A stretch of 34,210 nt of DNA from a virus: positions 1-34,210 of the IMG/VR virus record IMGVR_UViG_3300048921_000583. One strand, written 5' to 3'. Below the pieces are notes generated by a model that saw only the letters and a program-made list of their open reading frames with translations, was not told the DNA's origin and did not search any database. Below, piece after piece: positions 6,748 to 15,060 of this stretch (its first letter is position 1; every line of letters begins with the position of its first letter). A program made the position numbers and the translations under genes.

Positions 6748-7998
6748 ATGAAAAGAGGCTACCTTTCCGAGTACTTCGATGGCATTGCCGCGAAACGGTT
6801 GAGCGCGGTCGAAGCGGATGTATTGCTCTCCAACCAACATGAGTTCAACGGCGTTGAGGGACTGCGAGCGATCTTGGGCGAGCCAGACGGGAAAAGCCGC
6901 TACGACGCCAAGCTCCTATATCTTAACGATCAAGACGACGATCCCATCGTAGAAGATGCCGTTTTCACCTGGTACGATGCACGTCAGCGGGCTCGAATTG
7001 AGAGGGGAGTGATGCGGTGGGAGTACCGTCTGTATTTCCCGACAACCAATGTATCGCTCAATGCAGTTGCGGGCGACCTACTCGTGATTGCCAAGCGGCG
7101 CGAGGGCGGATTGTTGGTCGTGATCGCGGAAAACGGATCGAGCATCGCTCGACAAATCGAATGGCTGTTCGGCTTTAACGACCTTGCCCATCCGGGTTTT
7201 TCTGTTAAGTCGGAGCTTGAAACAGAGCAAGATCGCATCGAGTTTGCTTCCCGCTTCATTTTGGAAAGTATTGGCGTCGTAGTCGAAACATCTGAGGTGA
7301 GTTTCTTAGATGCCATGCTGGAGCAATTCGAAGGAAAATTTCCGACCACCCGGGTATTTTCCGCCTATGCGCGCTCTACATTGAACGATGTACACGCTGC
7401 TGACTCACCGGACTCGGTCCTCATGGCCTGGATGGAGCGCGAAGAAATCCTCTTTAGAACACTGGAACGCCATCTGATCGCAGATCGACTATCCGCGGGC
7501 TTCAGCGGCGAGGTCGACGCCGGTGTCGACGTCGACGGCTTCTTATCCTTTTCACTCTCGGTGCAGAACAGACGTAAGAGTCGTGTTGGCTTGGCATTGG
7601 AAAACCATCTAGAGCACATCTTTCTCGGCTGCGGGATTCACTATTCACGGACGGCTATAACAGAGAACAAGGCCAAACCTGATTTTCTGTTTCCTGGGAG
7701 CGCGGCCTATCAAGATGCGGCGTTCGACGTTTTGAGGTTGACAATGCTGGGCGTCAAATCAACTTGTAAGGATCGATGGCGTCAGGTTCTTGCCGAGGCC
7801 GACCGCATCCAGGACAAGCATTTGCTAACGCTCGAAACTGCGATATCGACTCATCAAACCGACGAGATGGCTGACAAGCGGCTTCAACTTGTTTTGCCCA
7901 AAGGTTTACACGGCACCTATACCGACGCCCAGCAAGGATGGCTAATGGATCTCTCGACCTTCACCGCGTTGGTGCTCGAACGCCAACAGGCGCTTTAA
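6748..7998 (+). CDS. EcoRII-C-type type II restriction endonuclease
   Basis: 416 aa. Residues about 273-410 match the EcoRII catalytic domain: QNRRKSRVGLALENHLEHIF, TENKAKPDFLFPG (311-317 holds the acidic metal ligand) and MLGVKSTCKDRWRQVL with catalytic Lys337. EcoRII cleaves at CCWGG, the sequence methylated by Dcm-like enzymes, and the paired gene here is Dcm-like. The N-terminal ~250 residues do not resemble the EcoRII effector-binding domain that I know, so subtype (need for two sites) and exact target (CCWGG or a relative such as CCNGG) are uncertain. The gene diverges from the PD-(D/E)XK-like gene and would need its own promoter in the ~60-bp gap. It cuts unmodified incoming DNA. Confidence 0.9.
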   Translation: MKRGYLSEYFDGIAAKRLSAVEADVLLSNQHEFNGVEGLRAILGEPDGKSRYDAKLLYLNDQDDDPIVEDAVFTWYDARQRARIERGVMRWEYRLYFPTTNVSLNAVAGDLLVIAKRREGGLLVVIAENGSSIARQIEWLFGFNDLAHPGFSVKSELETEQDRIEFASRFILESIGVVVETSEVSFLDAMLEQFEGKFPTTRVFSAYARSTLNDVHAADSPDSVLMAWMEREEILFRTLERHLIADRLSAGFSGEVDAGVDVDGFLSFSLSVQNRRKSRVGLALENHLEHIFLGCGIHYSRTAITENKAKPDFLFPGSAAYQDAAFDVLRLTMLGVKSTCKDRWRQVLAEADRIQDKHLLTLETAISTHQTDEMADKRLQLVLPKGLHGTYTDAQQGWLMDLSTFTALVLERQQAL

Positions 7999-8165
7999 TC
8001 TTTACCGTGCGCGGACGGTCGCCAAAATTGCCACACGGATCTCCCTCAAAAACCTGCAATTTGTAAGGCTGGTCGAAAAGCACGTCCAACCGTATACCCC
8101 GGCAAAAGACAAAGCAATCGCGTCCTGAATCGTGAGAAGCCCCCTTTAAGGACCTCCCAACTCGC

Positions 8166-9209
8166 TCATGCGGAGGCCTTCGGCGACTTAATCGAGTACG
8201 TATTGAAGCGCAAGACCTCATCACCAAGCCACTCGTTGATCTGCGAAAATCGACGTTGCAGAGGTTCGATTTCGTTTGCGCCGAATACCTCGGCCGCCGT
8301 GTCGGCCGCACCGAAACCGCCGGTATTGCTCGGCACGATGCCCATGAGCTGCGGCGGTACGCGGTGCGCTGCGAGCAAGTCGTCGCGCGTCACGTTCTTG
8401 ATGTTAAAAAACTCATCCTTCGCCGTGACCTCTGACACGGGTATGAGTTGGATGCCGTCTTTCTTCCCATTCGGCGCGTACATGAACAGGTTTCGGAAAT
8501 TGCCCGGACCCTTGCTGTTCTTCAAAGCCTCACGCATGTCGTCGATATCCCTCTGACTCTGCGCGGCATCCGTCATGTACAGGATGAAACCGGCGTGCGA
8601 ACCGTTCTCGTAATACCGCCGGCGAAAGAGCGTCGCCGACTCATTCAACCAGGCTGCGTGCAGGGCGCCCAGGTATTCGGGCAAGCCGTACACCTCTTGA
8701 TTAATGTCCGGTTCCATCAAGTGATGGATCGAGCCGGCCTCGAACTCGTGTTCCTGTTGCCATCCGTTGACCTGGTAGAAGCGCTGCAAGTCCGTCGACC
8801 GTCGCATGTATTTCGATGGCGCACGTTTGAGCGCGAGCGTACCGCCGAGGCGGTTCTTTTGCCGTTCAAGGTATCCATTGCCGAACACCAGGAAATCGAG
8901 CGACCACTTATCGAACTCTTCGCGAGTGAGCAACTTGTGCGGTATGAACGTCGCCGATAGCACATTGCGTTTGAAGTAAATCGCCGAGCTGTGATGCACA
9001 CCAGCTCGAAACGACTTCGCTAGGCCTGACGTCGACACCGGCGGCTCGAACCATTTGCCGGCCGCCCACGTCTCGACGTAATCGAGTATTTCCGCGCGAT
9101 CCATCACCGGCATGGCATCGCCGAACGTGAAAGCCTCGGCCCTGGGCGCCGTCGACGGGGCGGCCGGCTCCGGCGGTGCGGCGTGCATGTGCTGTTTGCG
9201 CTTGCTCAA
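8166..9209 (-). CDS. Q: Portal protein (P2 gpQ-like)
   Basis: 347 aa, close to the usual ~344. Forms the dodecameric ring at the capsid vertex through which DNA is packaged and to which head-completion proteins attach. Family features include EPPVSTSGLAKSFRAGVHHSSAI near the start, FGNGYLER, the EPDINQEVYGLPEYLGAL segment, FRRRYYENGSHAGFILY, and the C-terminal HRVPPQLMGIVPSNTGGFG. The start overlaps the end of the terminase gene (ATGA, 9206-9209), so the two are coupled in one leftward operon, as in P2. The gene is the leftmost of the morphogenesis block. In P2 the cos site lies just beyond its 3' end, but I could not identify one in 7999-8165. Confidence 0.95.
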   Translation of the reverse strand: MSKRKQHMHAAPPEPAAPSTAPRAEAFTFGDAMPVMDRAEILDYVETWAAGKWFEPPVSTSGLAKSFRAGVHHSSAIYFKRNVLSATFIPHKLLTREEFDKWSLDFLVFGNGYLERQKNRLGGTLALKRAPSKYMRRSTDLQRFYQVNGWQQEHEFEAGSIHHLMEPDINQEVYGLPEYLGALHAAWLNESATLFRRRYYENGSHAGFILYMTDAAQSQRDIDDMREALKNSKGPGNFRNLFMYAPNGKKDGIQLIPVSEVTAKDEFFNIKNVTRDDLLAAHRVPPQLMGIVPSNTGGFGAADTAAEVFGANEIEPLQRRFSQINEWLGDEVLRFNTYSIKSPKASA

Positions 9210-10987
9210 TTTGAGAACTCCATAAAGCCGGTATTGTTGGCGTTAATGCCTTCTAACGGTTCATTGCCGAGCGCATGCAGACACGCCCAAGCCAAATCCG
9301 CGTGTCCTGTTTCCTCGCTGCGACCGGCCTCGTATGTGACCTTCTTACCGCTCGCTGTCATCGTCTTGCGGATCGCCATAAACGATTGGGCTAGATCGGT
9401 CCAACCGGCATCGAATTCGAGCCGACCCTTGCCGATGACATTTAAGCCTTTGAGCACCAAGCGGCCTTTCACTTCGGGCGAGTAATTGAGCGCGACCGCG
9501 TTCGGGTAGAACTGACGCACGAGTTGATACACGCCTTGGCCGATGCCTGTCGTATCGATCGCCATATACGTGACGTTGTATTGCTGCGTGACCTGGCGAA
9601 TCGCCTCGGCCTGGGCCTCGAAATCCATGCCGCGCCATTGGCACTTGTACAAGACCCGAAACTTTCCACCCGGCACCGCCGGCGGTGCGACGACGATAAG
9701 GCCGGCCGAGTCGCCGGATAGGGCAGGGTCATAACCAACCCACACGGGGCGATATCCGAACGGCCGAGCGGCGAACGGTTTGAAATCGCCGGCCCACTCA
9801 TCCCACGAATCGACCATGCAGCGCTGCAAGTCCGCAAGCGGAAATATCGACGCCGTGTCGTCGATAAACTGGCACATCAACAGGTTTGCGTATTCCTCGG
9901 CGCTGTATTCAAGGCGCAGCTCTTCAATATCGAACAAGTCGCACCCGCCGGCGACGGCATCCTCGACCGTCACAATCTGGCGCCATTGCCTGTCCTCGCC
10001 AAGACGGCCGCCGGCGAGCGCCTTGTGCGTCACGTCCATATGCAAGTGATCGACCTTCGCGCGGCCCCGGTTGAAATGCTCGCCGGTCCAAAAGGTATAG
10101 GCCTCGTGTTGCATGCTCGACGGCGTAGAGAAATATGTCTTTCTCCAACGCTTATGCATCGCCATGCCCGAGGCGACTTTGTTGAGCTGGCGAAACCCGC
10201 TCACCCAAAAATATTCGTCGAAATAAAAGTTACCGTGATAGCTCTGCGCGGTGCGTGAATTCGTGCCGAGAAAATAAAGGATCGACTCATTCGGCAAGAT
10301 GATCGGCTCGCCGGTCAATTCAACGTCGGCCGACTCGCGTGCGAACTGGCATATGTACTGCCTGAAAACGTGCGCCTGTGCCTTGCTGGCCGACAGAAAG
10401 ATTTGGTTGCGGCCCGTGTTTATGGCGTCGTCTAGGGCTTCGCGTGCGAAATACCAGGTAGCGCCTATCTGGCGCGATTTGAGGATGTTGCGGGTTCTCT
10501 GCTGGCCTTGGCGATACCAAACCTTTTGATAGTCGAACAGCGAATCAAGAAAGGCCTCGCGGAGCTGTTGCGCCTGTTCGTCACTGAACGAGTTACGGGC
10601 GGCCTTCTCTTTGCGCGTCGCCGTGTTGCGGGCCTCGATGTTCGGGTTTAAGTCGCTCTCTTTCCCCGTTTCGCCGTACTTGCGCACGCGGGCGAGCTGC
10701 GCGACCTGGCGGCCGAGCAAATCAATCTCTTTGAAGTCGCGACCGTCTTTCTGATCCTTCGCAATGAGCACCGCCATACGCGTTTCGAGCGATGCCTCGA
10801 TGCGCTCGATAGCGGGCGCCTCGGCCCACTTGTCGCGCTGTTTCCATGCCTCGATGGTCGGCCGTTTCTCGTTCAAATGACGGGCGATCGACGACACACG
10901 CCAACCCTGCCAGTAGAGCGCGCGGGCTATACGGCGAGGATCGGCATTCGAATCGAGCACGGGGGCAATGTCGGCAGTTTCTAGCAT
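9206..10987 (-). CDS. P: Terminase large subunit, ATPase (P2 gpP-like)
   Basis: 593 aa from ATG 10987, matching the usual ~590; the frame stays open to 11086, but the extra 33 residues are unlike the family. It is the packaging motor. The N-terminus has an HTH-like segment (SSIARHLNEKRPTIEAWKQRDKW) that fits recognition of cos or the small subunit. A Walker A-like SRQIGATW follows the RNILK segment, then FLSASKAQAHVFRQY and YFDEYFW (Walker B region). The C-terminal nuclease-like domain has VGYDPALSGD and AIDTTGIGQG with acidic metal ligands. Leftward operon with the portal; divergent from the scaffold gene. Confidence 0.95.
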   Translation of the reverse strand: MLETADIAPVLDSNADPRRIARALYWQGWRVSSIARHLNEKRPTIEAWKQRDKWAEAPAIERIEASLETRMAVLIAKDQKDGRDFKEIDLLGRQVAQLARVRKYGETGKESDLNPNIEARNTATRKEKAARNSFSDEQAQQLREAFLDSLFDYQKVWYRQGQQRTRNILKSRQIGATWYFAREALDDAINTGRNQIFLSASKAQAHVFRQYICQFARESADVELTGEPIILPNESILYFLGTNSRTAQSYHGNFYFDEYFWVSGFRQLNKVASGMAMHKRWRKTYFSTPSSMQHEAYTFWTGEHFNRGRAKVDHLHMDVTHKALAGGRLGEDRQWRQIVTVEDAVAGGCDLFDIEELRLEYSAEEYANLLMCQFIDDTASIFPLADLQRCMVDSWDEWAGDFKPFAARPFGYRPVWVGYDPALSGDSAGLIVVAPPAVPGGKFRVLYKCQWRGMDFEAQAEAIRQVTQQYNVTYMAIDTTGIGQGVYQLVRQFYPNAVALNYSPEVKGRLVLKGLNVIGKGRLEFDAGWTDLAQSFMAIRKTMTASGKKVTYEAGRSEETGHADLAWACLHALGNEPLEGINANNTGFMEFSN

Positions 10988-11069
10988 GGCCCCAAGTTTG
11001 TCGCGCCGCGCGCGCGCAAGCACGTCCAAGCGTTTGTATCCAAAGCGCAAACAATCGCCGACCGTTGAG

Positions 11070-11095
11070 ACATAGCGTGCACGCACGCACTATGT
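11070..11095. promoter_or_regulatory. Candidate late-promoter activator site between P and O
   Basis: An inverted repeat ACATAG (11070-11075), 14 bases, CTATGT (11090-11095) sits between the divergent late operons. CTATGT occurs again upstream of V (17604-17609). After each rightward CTATGT the pattern TGT-N12-AAC follows, which resembles but does not equal the TGT-N12-ACA site of P2 Ogr. An activator site for the Ogr protein encoded at 33545 is plausible. Spacing to a start point could not be fixed. Confidence 0.4.
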
Positions 11096-11140
11096 GAACT
11101 CACGTTGAACCCCTTATCGAACCCTGTTGGAGACCTAACG

Positions 11141-12154
11141 ATGCAATCTCGCAAGCTGTCGCTTATGTCGTTCGCCGTTGCGGCGATCGCGTTCGCTTTC
11201 ACGATGGACGCACACGCGGCGACGCTCGCCGTGAGCACCGTTCTCCATTCCGCTGACTTCGCAGCTCACGGCCTGGGCGCCCTGGGTATCGGCTCTGTTG
11301 CACTGGCCGGCGCCAACGCCGACACGGTGAAGCATGCGGCGACGAAGTTTTTCCGCATCGCTGTCGAAGGCGCTACCACGGACGGCCGCAACATCTCGCG
11401 CGACTGGCTCACACAGATGGCAAAGAACTACAGCCCCGAGCTGTACGGCGCACGCCTGAACCTCGAACACTATCGCGGCATCATTCCCGATGGTCCGTTC
11501 AAGGCATACGGCGACGTGCTGGCGCTCGAAACCCGCGACGAAATCGGCGTGCTGTCGGGAAAGCTCGGCCTCTATGCGCAAATCGCGCCGACGCCTGAAC
11601 TCGTCGCACTGACGAAGGCAAAGCAAAAAATCTATACCTCGTGCGAAGTCGACCCGTCATTCGCCGACACCAAGCAAGCCTATCTCGTCGGCCTGGCGAT
11701 CACCGATAGCCCGGCAAGCCTCGGCACTGAAATCCTTTCCTTCGCAGCTCAGAACCCGGCGGCCTCGCCCTTCGCTGGCCGCAAGGTGAGCGCAACGAAC
11801 CTTTTCACCGTAGCCGACGAAACCGTGATCGAGTTTGAACCGGAAGCGCCCCAGGCCGCGCCGTCGCTGTTCGCCCGTGTTGCCGAGCTGCTCGGCCTGG
11901 CGAAAGAGAAGGGCGCCAAAGACGACACCCGGTTCGCCGATGTAACGCAAGCGGTCGAAGCGATCGCCGCGCACGGCAACGCCCAGGACAAAGCATTCGC
12001 CACGCTCGAACAGACCGTCGCCGATCTGATCGCGGCCGGCGAGCGCGATCGCCAAGCGTTCGCAGAGCTGCAAACGCAGCTCTCGACTACCGGCAACGGC
12101 CAACCCCGGCCGGCTGCAACCGGCGCCGGCGCGGCGGCTAAAACCGACTGCTAA
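11141..12154 (+). CDS. O: Capsid scaffolding protein/maturation protease (P2 gpO-like) with unusual N-terminus
   Basis: 337 aa from ATG 11141, with GGAG eight bases upstream. Residues ~68-275 match P2 gpO, which guides capsid assembly and cleaves itself and the capsid protein. The catalytic triad is conserved: Asp81 (TTDGRN), His110 (NLEHYRG), Ser167 (KIYTSCE), with spacing like P2 Asp19-His48-Ser107. The helical C-terminal scaffold part is Ala/Glu-rich and ends in DC. The oddity is ~62 extra residues at the N-terminus: basic start, hydrophobic stretch SFAVAAIAFAFTM, then DAHAA, which looks like a Sec signal peptide with a cleavage site, followed by Gly/Ala-rich sequence. An internal GTG near 11328 could give a standard-length protein but has no ribosome-binding site. 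Confidence 0.92.
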   Translation: MQSRKLSLMSFAVAAIAFAFTMDAHAATLAVSTVLHSADFAAHGLGALGIGSVALAGANADTVKHAATKFFRIAVEGATTDGRNISRDWLTQMAKNYSPELYGARLNLEHYRGIIPDGPFKAYGDVLALETRDEIGVLSGKLGLYAQIAPTPELVALTKAKQKIYTSCEVDPSFADTKQAYLVGLAITDSPASLGTEILSFAAQNPAASPFAGRKVSATNLFTVADETVIEFEPEAPQAAPSLFARVAELLGLAKEKGAKDDTRFADVTQAVEAIAAHGNAQDKAFATLEQTVADLIAAGERDRQAFAELQTQLSTTGNGQPRPAATGAGAAAKTDC

Positions 12155-12202
12155 CTCGACCCCCTCGGCCATCCCTCGACCCCTTCGGAGCAAGACACAA
12201 CC

Positions 12203-13207
12203 ATGCAGAACAAAACCCGCCTGGCTTTCAATTCCTACTTGGAAGCAATCGCGCAGCTCAACGGCGTGCCGAGCGCGGCCGTCAAGTTTGCGGTCGACCC
12301 GAGCGTGCAGCAAACGCTCGAAACGAAGATTCAAGAATCGAGCACGTTCCTCACGAAAATCAACGTCATGCCCGTGACGGAACAGCAAGGCGAAAAGCTC
12401 GGCCTCGGCATCGGCGGCCCGATCGCGAGCACGACCGACACCAAGGTTAAGGACCGCGAAACCACCGACCCGACCGATATCGATTCGAGCAAGTATTTCG
12501 CCTCGCAAACGAACTTCGATTCGCATATCCCGTATGTGAAGCTCGATGCCTGGGCGAAATTCGCCGACTTTCAAACGCGCCTTCGCGACGCGATCGTGCA
12601 GCGCATGGCGCTCGATCGCATCACGATCGGTTTCAATGGCACGTCGCGTGCGGCAACGTCAAACCGCACGGCGAACCCGCTGCTGCAAGACGTGAACATT
12701 GGATGGCTGCAAGCGTATCGCGCCGAGGCGGCCGAACGCGTGATGGCCGAGGGCAAGGCCGCCGGTAAGGTAGGCATCGGCGCCGGCGGTGACTATGCCA
12801 ACCTCGACGCGCTGGTGTATGACGCGGTGAATCAACTGGTCGACCCGTGGCACCGTGAAGATACGGCGCTCGTCGTGATCTGCGGTCGCGAGCTGTTGCA
12901 CGACAAGTATTTCCCGATCCTGAACCAGGAAAACAAGCCGACCGAGCAAGCGGCGGCCGACATGATCGTGAGTCAGAAGCGCATCGGCGGTTTGCCGGCC
13001 GTGTCCGTTCCTTACTTCCCGGCCAATGCCTTGATGGTTCAACGCCTCGATAACCTGTCGATCTACTGGCAAGAGGGCGCACGCCGTCGCACCATCGTCG
13101 ACAACGCGAAGCGCGACCGTATCGAGAACTTCGAATCCTCGAACGATGCGTATGTCGTCGAAGATTTCGGCGCCGGTTGCGTGGTCGAAAACATCGCGGC
13201 GGTGTAA
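12203..13207 (+). CDS. N: Major capsid protein (P2 gpN-like)
   Basis: 334 aa, slightly shorter than P2 gpN (~357). HK97-fold capsid protein that builds the icosahedral head; its N-terminus is usually removed by gpO. Family features include the start (LAFNSYLEAIAQLNGV), VQQTLETKIQESSTFL, a NFDSHIPYVKLDAWAKF block, GFNGTSRAATSNR, and the C-terminal IENFESSNDAYVVEDFG. It follows the scaffold after a short spacer with a near-repeated CTCGACCCC-N-TCGG motif. It ends two bases before the small terminase gene, in one operon with it. Confidence 0.95.
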   Translation: MQNKTRLAFNSYLEAIAQLNGVPSAAVKFAVDPSVQQTLETKIQESSTFLTKINVMPVTEQQGEKLGLGIGGPIASTTDTKVKDRETTDPTDIDSSKYFASQTNFDSHIPYVKLDAWAKFADFQTRLRDAIVQRMALDRITIGFNGTSRAATSNRTANPLLQDVNIGWLQAYRAEAAERVMAEGKAAGKVGIGAGGDYANLDALVYDAVNQLVDPWHREDTALVVICGRELLHDKYFPILNQENKPTEQAAADMIVSQKRIGGLPAVSVPYFPANALMVQRLDNLSIYWQEGARRRTIVDNAKRDRIENFESSNDAYVVEDFGAGCVVENIAAV

Positions 13208-13209
13208 CG

Positions 13210-13899
13210 ATGAAAAGCCCCGCTCAACGTCACTTTCAACGCGTCACGGCCGAAAAGGCTGCGGCATCCGCCGCGCCTGGTGAATCCCTCGCTGGCGCGA
13301 ACGCATACGAGCTGATGCTCGTGAAGCTGTCGACCGATCGGCGACGCTTGAAGTCGATTGCCTCGATCGAACAAAAGATCAAGGTGAAACGCGACGAGCT
13401 GTTACCCGAATACGTCGACTATGTGGCCGGCGCGTTGAGTGGCGGGCGGGGCGCCCAGGACGATGTTTTAACGACCGTGATGATTTGGCGTATCGATGCG
13501 GGCGACTTCGCCGGCGGCCTCGATATCGCCCGGTACGCGATCGAGCACCGCATGACATTGCCCGACCAATACGACCGGCCGCTCGCGACCGCGATCGCCG
13601 AGGAATTCGCCGAGGCGGCACTCGCCGCGTTCAAGAAAGGCGACGCGACGAAACATGTGAGCGCCGCGCAGCTCGGCGAAGTCGCGCAGCTCACGGCCTC
13701 GGCCGACATGCACGACCAGGTGCGCGCGAAGCTGCACAAAGCGCTCGGCTACCTGGCCGAAAAGAGCGGCGACGGTATGGCCGCACTCGATCACCTGTGC
13801 CGTGCGCTCGTGCTCGACTCGCGCGCCGGCGTGAAACAAGACATTGCTCGGCTTGAAAAAGCCGGCTTTGCGAGCGGCGAGAAAGCCGCGCGCACGTAA
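13210..13899 (+). CDS. M: Terminase small subunit/endonuclease (P2 gpM-like)
   Basis: 229 aa from ATG 13210, two bases after the capsid stop. The family cuts at cos and delivers DNA to the large subunit. The typical pattern is a basic start (SPAQRHFQRVTAEKAA), YELMLVKLSTDRRRLKSI, KVKRDELLPEYVDYV, DDVLTTVMIWRIDAGDF, then DQYDRPLATAIAEEFAEAAL and a helical C-terminus. Length is close to P2 gpM (~247). A strong RNA hairpin follows the gene (13914-13981). Confidence 0.93.
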   Translation: MKSPAQRHFQRVTAEKAAASAAPGESLAGANAYELMLVKLSTDRRRLKSIASIEQKIKVKRDELLPEYVDYVAGALSGGRGAQDDVLTTVMIWRIDAGDFAGGLDIARYAIEHRMTLPDQYDRPLATAIAEEFAEAALAAFKKGDATKHVSAAQLGEVAQLTASADMHDQVRAKLHKALGYLAEKSGDGMAALDHLCRALVLDSRAGVKQDIARLEKAGFASGEKAART

Positions 13900-13913
13900 C
13901 GAGCCCCCCCGGC

Positions 13914-13981
13914 TGGGCGGCGCCGGCCGACGAAACGCAACGCCTGACGGATACGCGTTTCCGAAGCCGGCCCACCGCCCA
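13914..13981 (+). other. Large three-part RNA hairpin between M and L
   Basis: TGGGCGG (13914-13920) pairs with CCGCCCA (13975-13981), GCCGGC (13922-13927) with GCCGGC (13966-13971), and GAAACGC (13932-13938) with GCGTTTC (13955-13961), leaving a 16-base loop. That is 20 base pairs in nested order with small internal loops. No T-run follows, so it is not a classic intrinsic terminator. It could tune mRNA processing or stability between head genes. The function is unknown. Confidence 0.6.
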
Positions 13982-14000
13982 CATTTTCAGAGCTGAAACC

Positions 14001-14492
14001 ATGAATAGCTTTAACGCTATCGCCTCACCATCCCTTTCGCCCGAGCCGACCCCGCCGGCCGAATCGATGACAGTGACTAACGCGAGCTGGTTTCCCTCGA
14101 TCGACCTGGCCGCGATGCGTGAAGCCGTGCGCCTGGTCGGAACCGTGACACATGCGCGCTTGCGCGACGCCGTGATCGCCGCGTGCGACGAAGTGAACCG
14201 CGAGCTGTCGTCCTGGCGAGCTGCGCACCAGGCCGCCGGCGTCACGAGCCTGGCCGATCTGCCGGCCGACGATATCGGCGGCGAAAGCGTGCAGCTCTCG
14301 CGCTATCGGCGTGCGGTCTATTTCCTCGCGCGTGCGGACCTCACCGAAAAGTATCGCGACTTCGATAGCACGAAGTCAGGCGCCAATGACGCCGACGAGC
14401 TGGTGACGACGATCGACGCCGATCGACGCAACGCGCGCCACGCCATCAACGATATGCGCGGCCTAGCGCGCACGACGATAGAGCTGATCTGA
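14001..14492 (+). CDS. L: Head completion/stabilisation protein (P2 gpL-like)
   Basis: 163 aa, against ~169 in P2. Binds below the portal after packaging and stops DNA leaking out. Family marks are NASWFPSIDLAAMREAVRL near residues 28-46, HARLRDAVIAACDEVNREL, SVQLSRYRRAVYFLARADLTEKYRDFDS, and the C-terminal RRNARHAINDMRG. Its last base pair overlaps the start of gpX (ATG at 14492), so the two are coupled. The first ~25 residues are low-complexity and could reflect a late-starting true N-terminus. Confidence 0.92.
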   Translation: MNSFNAIASPSLSPEPTPPAESMTVTNASWFPSIDLAAMREAVRLVGTVTHARLRDAVIAACDEVNRELSSWRAAHQAAGVTSLADLPADDIGGESVQLSRYRRAVYFLARADLTEKYRDFDSTKSGANDADELVTTIDADRRNARHAINDMRGLARTTIELI

Positions 14493-14698
14493 TGCGCGTC
14501 TATGCACAACAGGGCGATACCGTCGATTCACTCTGTTTTCGCCACTACGGCCGCACGCGCGGCGTCGTTGAGGCGACGCTTGAAGCGAACGCGGGGCTTG
14601 CCGACCTCGGCCCCGTGCTGCCTCACGGGCACCCCGTCGACTTGCCAGAAGCCCCGAACGATCAACCGACTATCTCACTCGTCAACTTGTGGGATTAA
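14492..14698 (+). CDS. X: Tail protein X (P2 gpX-like)
   Basis: 68 aa, the standard length. A LysM-like small tail protein needed for tail assembly. The family pattern is VYAQQGDTVDSLCFRHYGRT near the start and LPHGHPVDLPE in the second half. It is translationally coupled to L and followed after 16 bases by a holin-type gene with an AGGAG ribosome-binding site. Confidence 0.92.
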   Translation: MRVYAQQGDTVDSLCFRHYGRTRGVVEATLEANAGLADLGPVLPHGHPVDLPEAPNDQPTISLVNLWD

Positions 14699-14714
14699 CC
14701 AGGAGTGCGCCGCC

Positions 14715-15056
14715 ATGGCCGAACCGAGTATCACCGCGCTTGCCGTTGCATCGGCCGGCATTGGCTTTGCGAGTCTCTTTCCTGGCGTCGACGGTAACGC
14801 GTTGATTGGCGCATTCACGGGCGCCGCGCTCGTCGTCGTCACGTCGAAAGACCTGTCGCTCGCCAAGCGCTTCGCCTACCTGGTGATTTCGCTTATCGCG
14901 GGCTACCTGGCCGCCTCTGACGTGGTGCATTGGACCCCGATCAAGAGCACGGGCGTCGCCGCGTTCTTTGCCGCTGCGCTCGCGATCACGGTCACGCTTC
15001 AATTGATCGAACGCGTCAAAACGTTCGATCTGTTGGCGCTGTTCAAAAAGGGCTAA
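14715..15056 (+). CDS. Putative holin, first of two small membrane proteins
   Basis: 113 aa from ATG 14715, with AGGAG at 14701-14705. Three hydrophobic segments: about residues 5-23, 28-43 with FTGAALVVVTS, and 50-68 or 80-97 (YLVISLIAGYLAAS; VAAFFAAALAITVTLQL), with a basic C-terminus (LLALFKKG). Such proteins in this position of P2-like phages of Burkholderiales are annotated as putative holins, which open the inner membrane for the endolysin. The second small membrane protein directly downstream may be an antiholin or the real holin. Topology is seen; role is by position. Confidence 0.75.
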   Translation: MAEPSITALAVASAGIGFASLFPGVDGNALIGAFTGAALVVVTSKDLSLAKRFAYLVISLIAGYLAASDVVHWTPIKSTGVAAFFAAALAITVTLQLIERVKTFDLLALFKKG

Positions 15057-15060
15057 CGCC

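Noticed and set aside
7999-8165. cos site expected beside the portal gene
   Set aside because: No stretch convincingly resembles the P2-type cos sequence that I know; one is expected here or nearby but cannot be placed.
7961-8311. 116-aa minus-strand open frame in the gap between the EcoRII-like gene and the portal gene
   Set aside because: It overlaps the portal C-terminus and the end of the restriction gene; a short middle part looks protein-like, but there is no start signal or domain.
11657-12574. 305-aa minus-strand open frame over O and N
   Set aside because: Antisense to the scaffold and capsid genes; composition follows from their codon bias.
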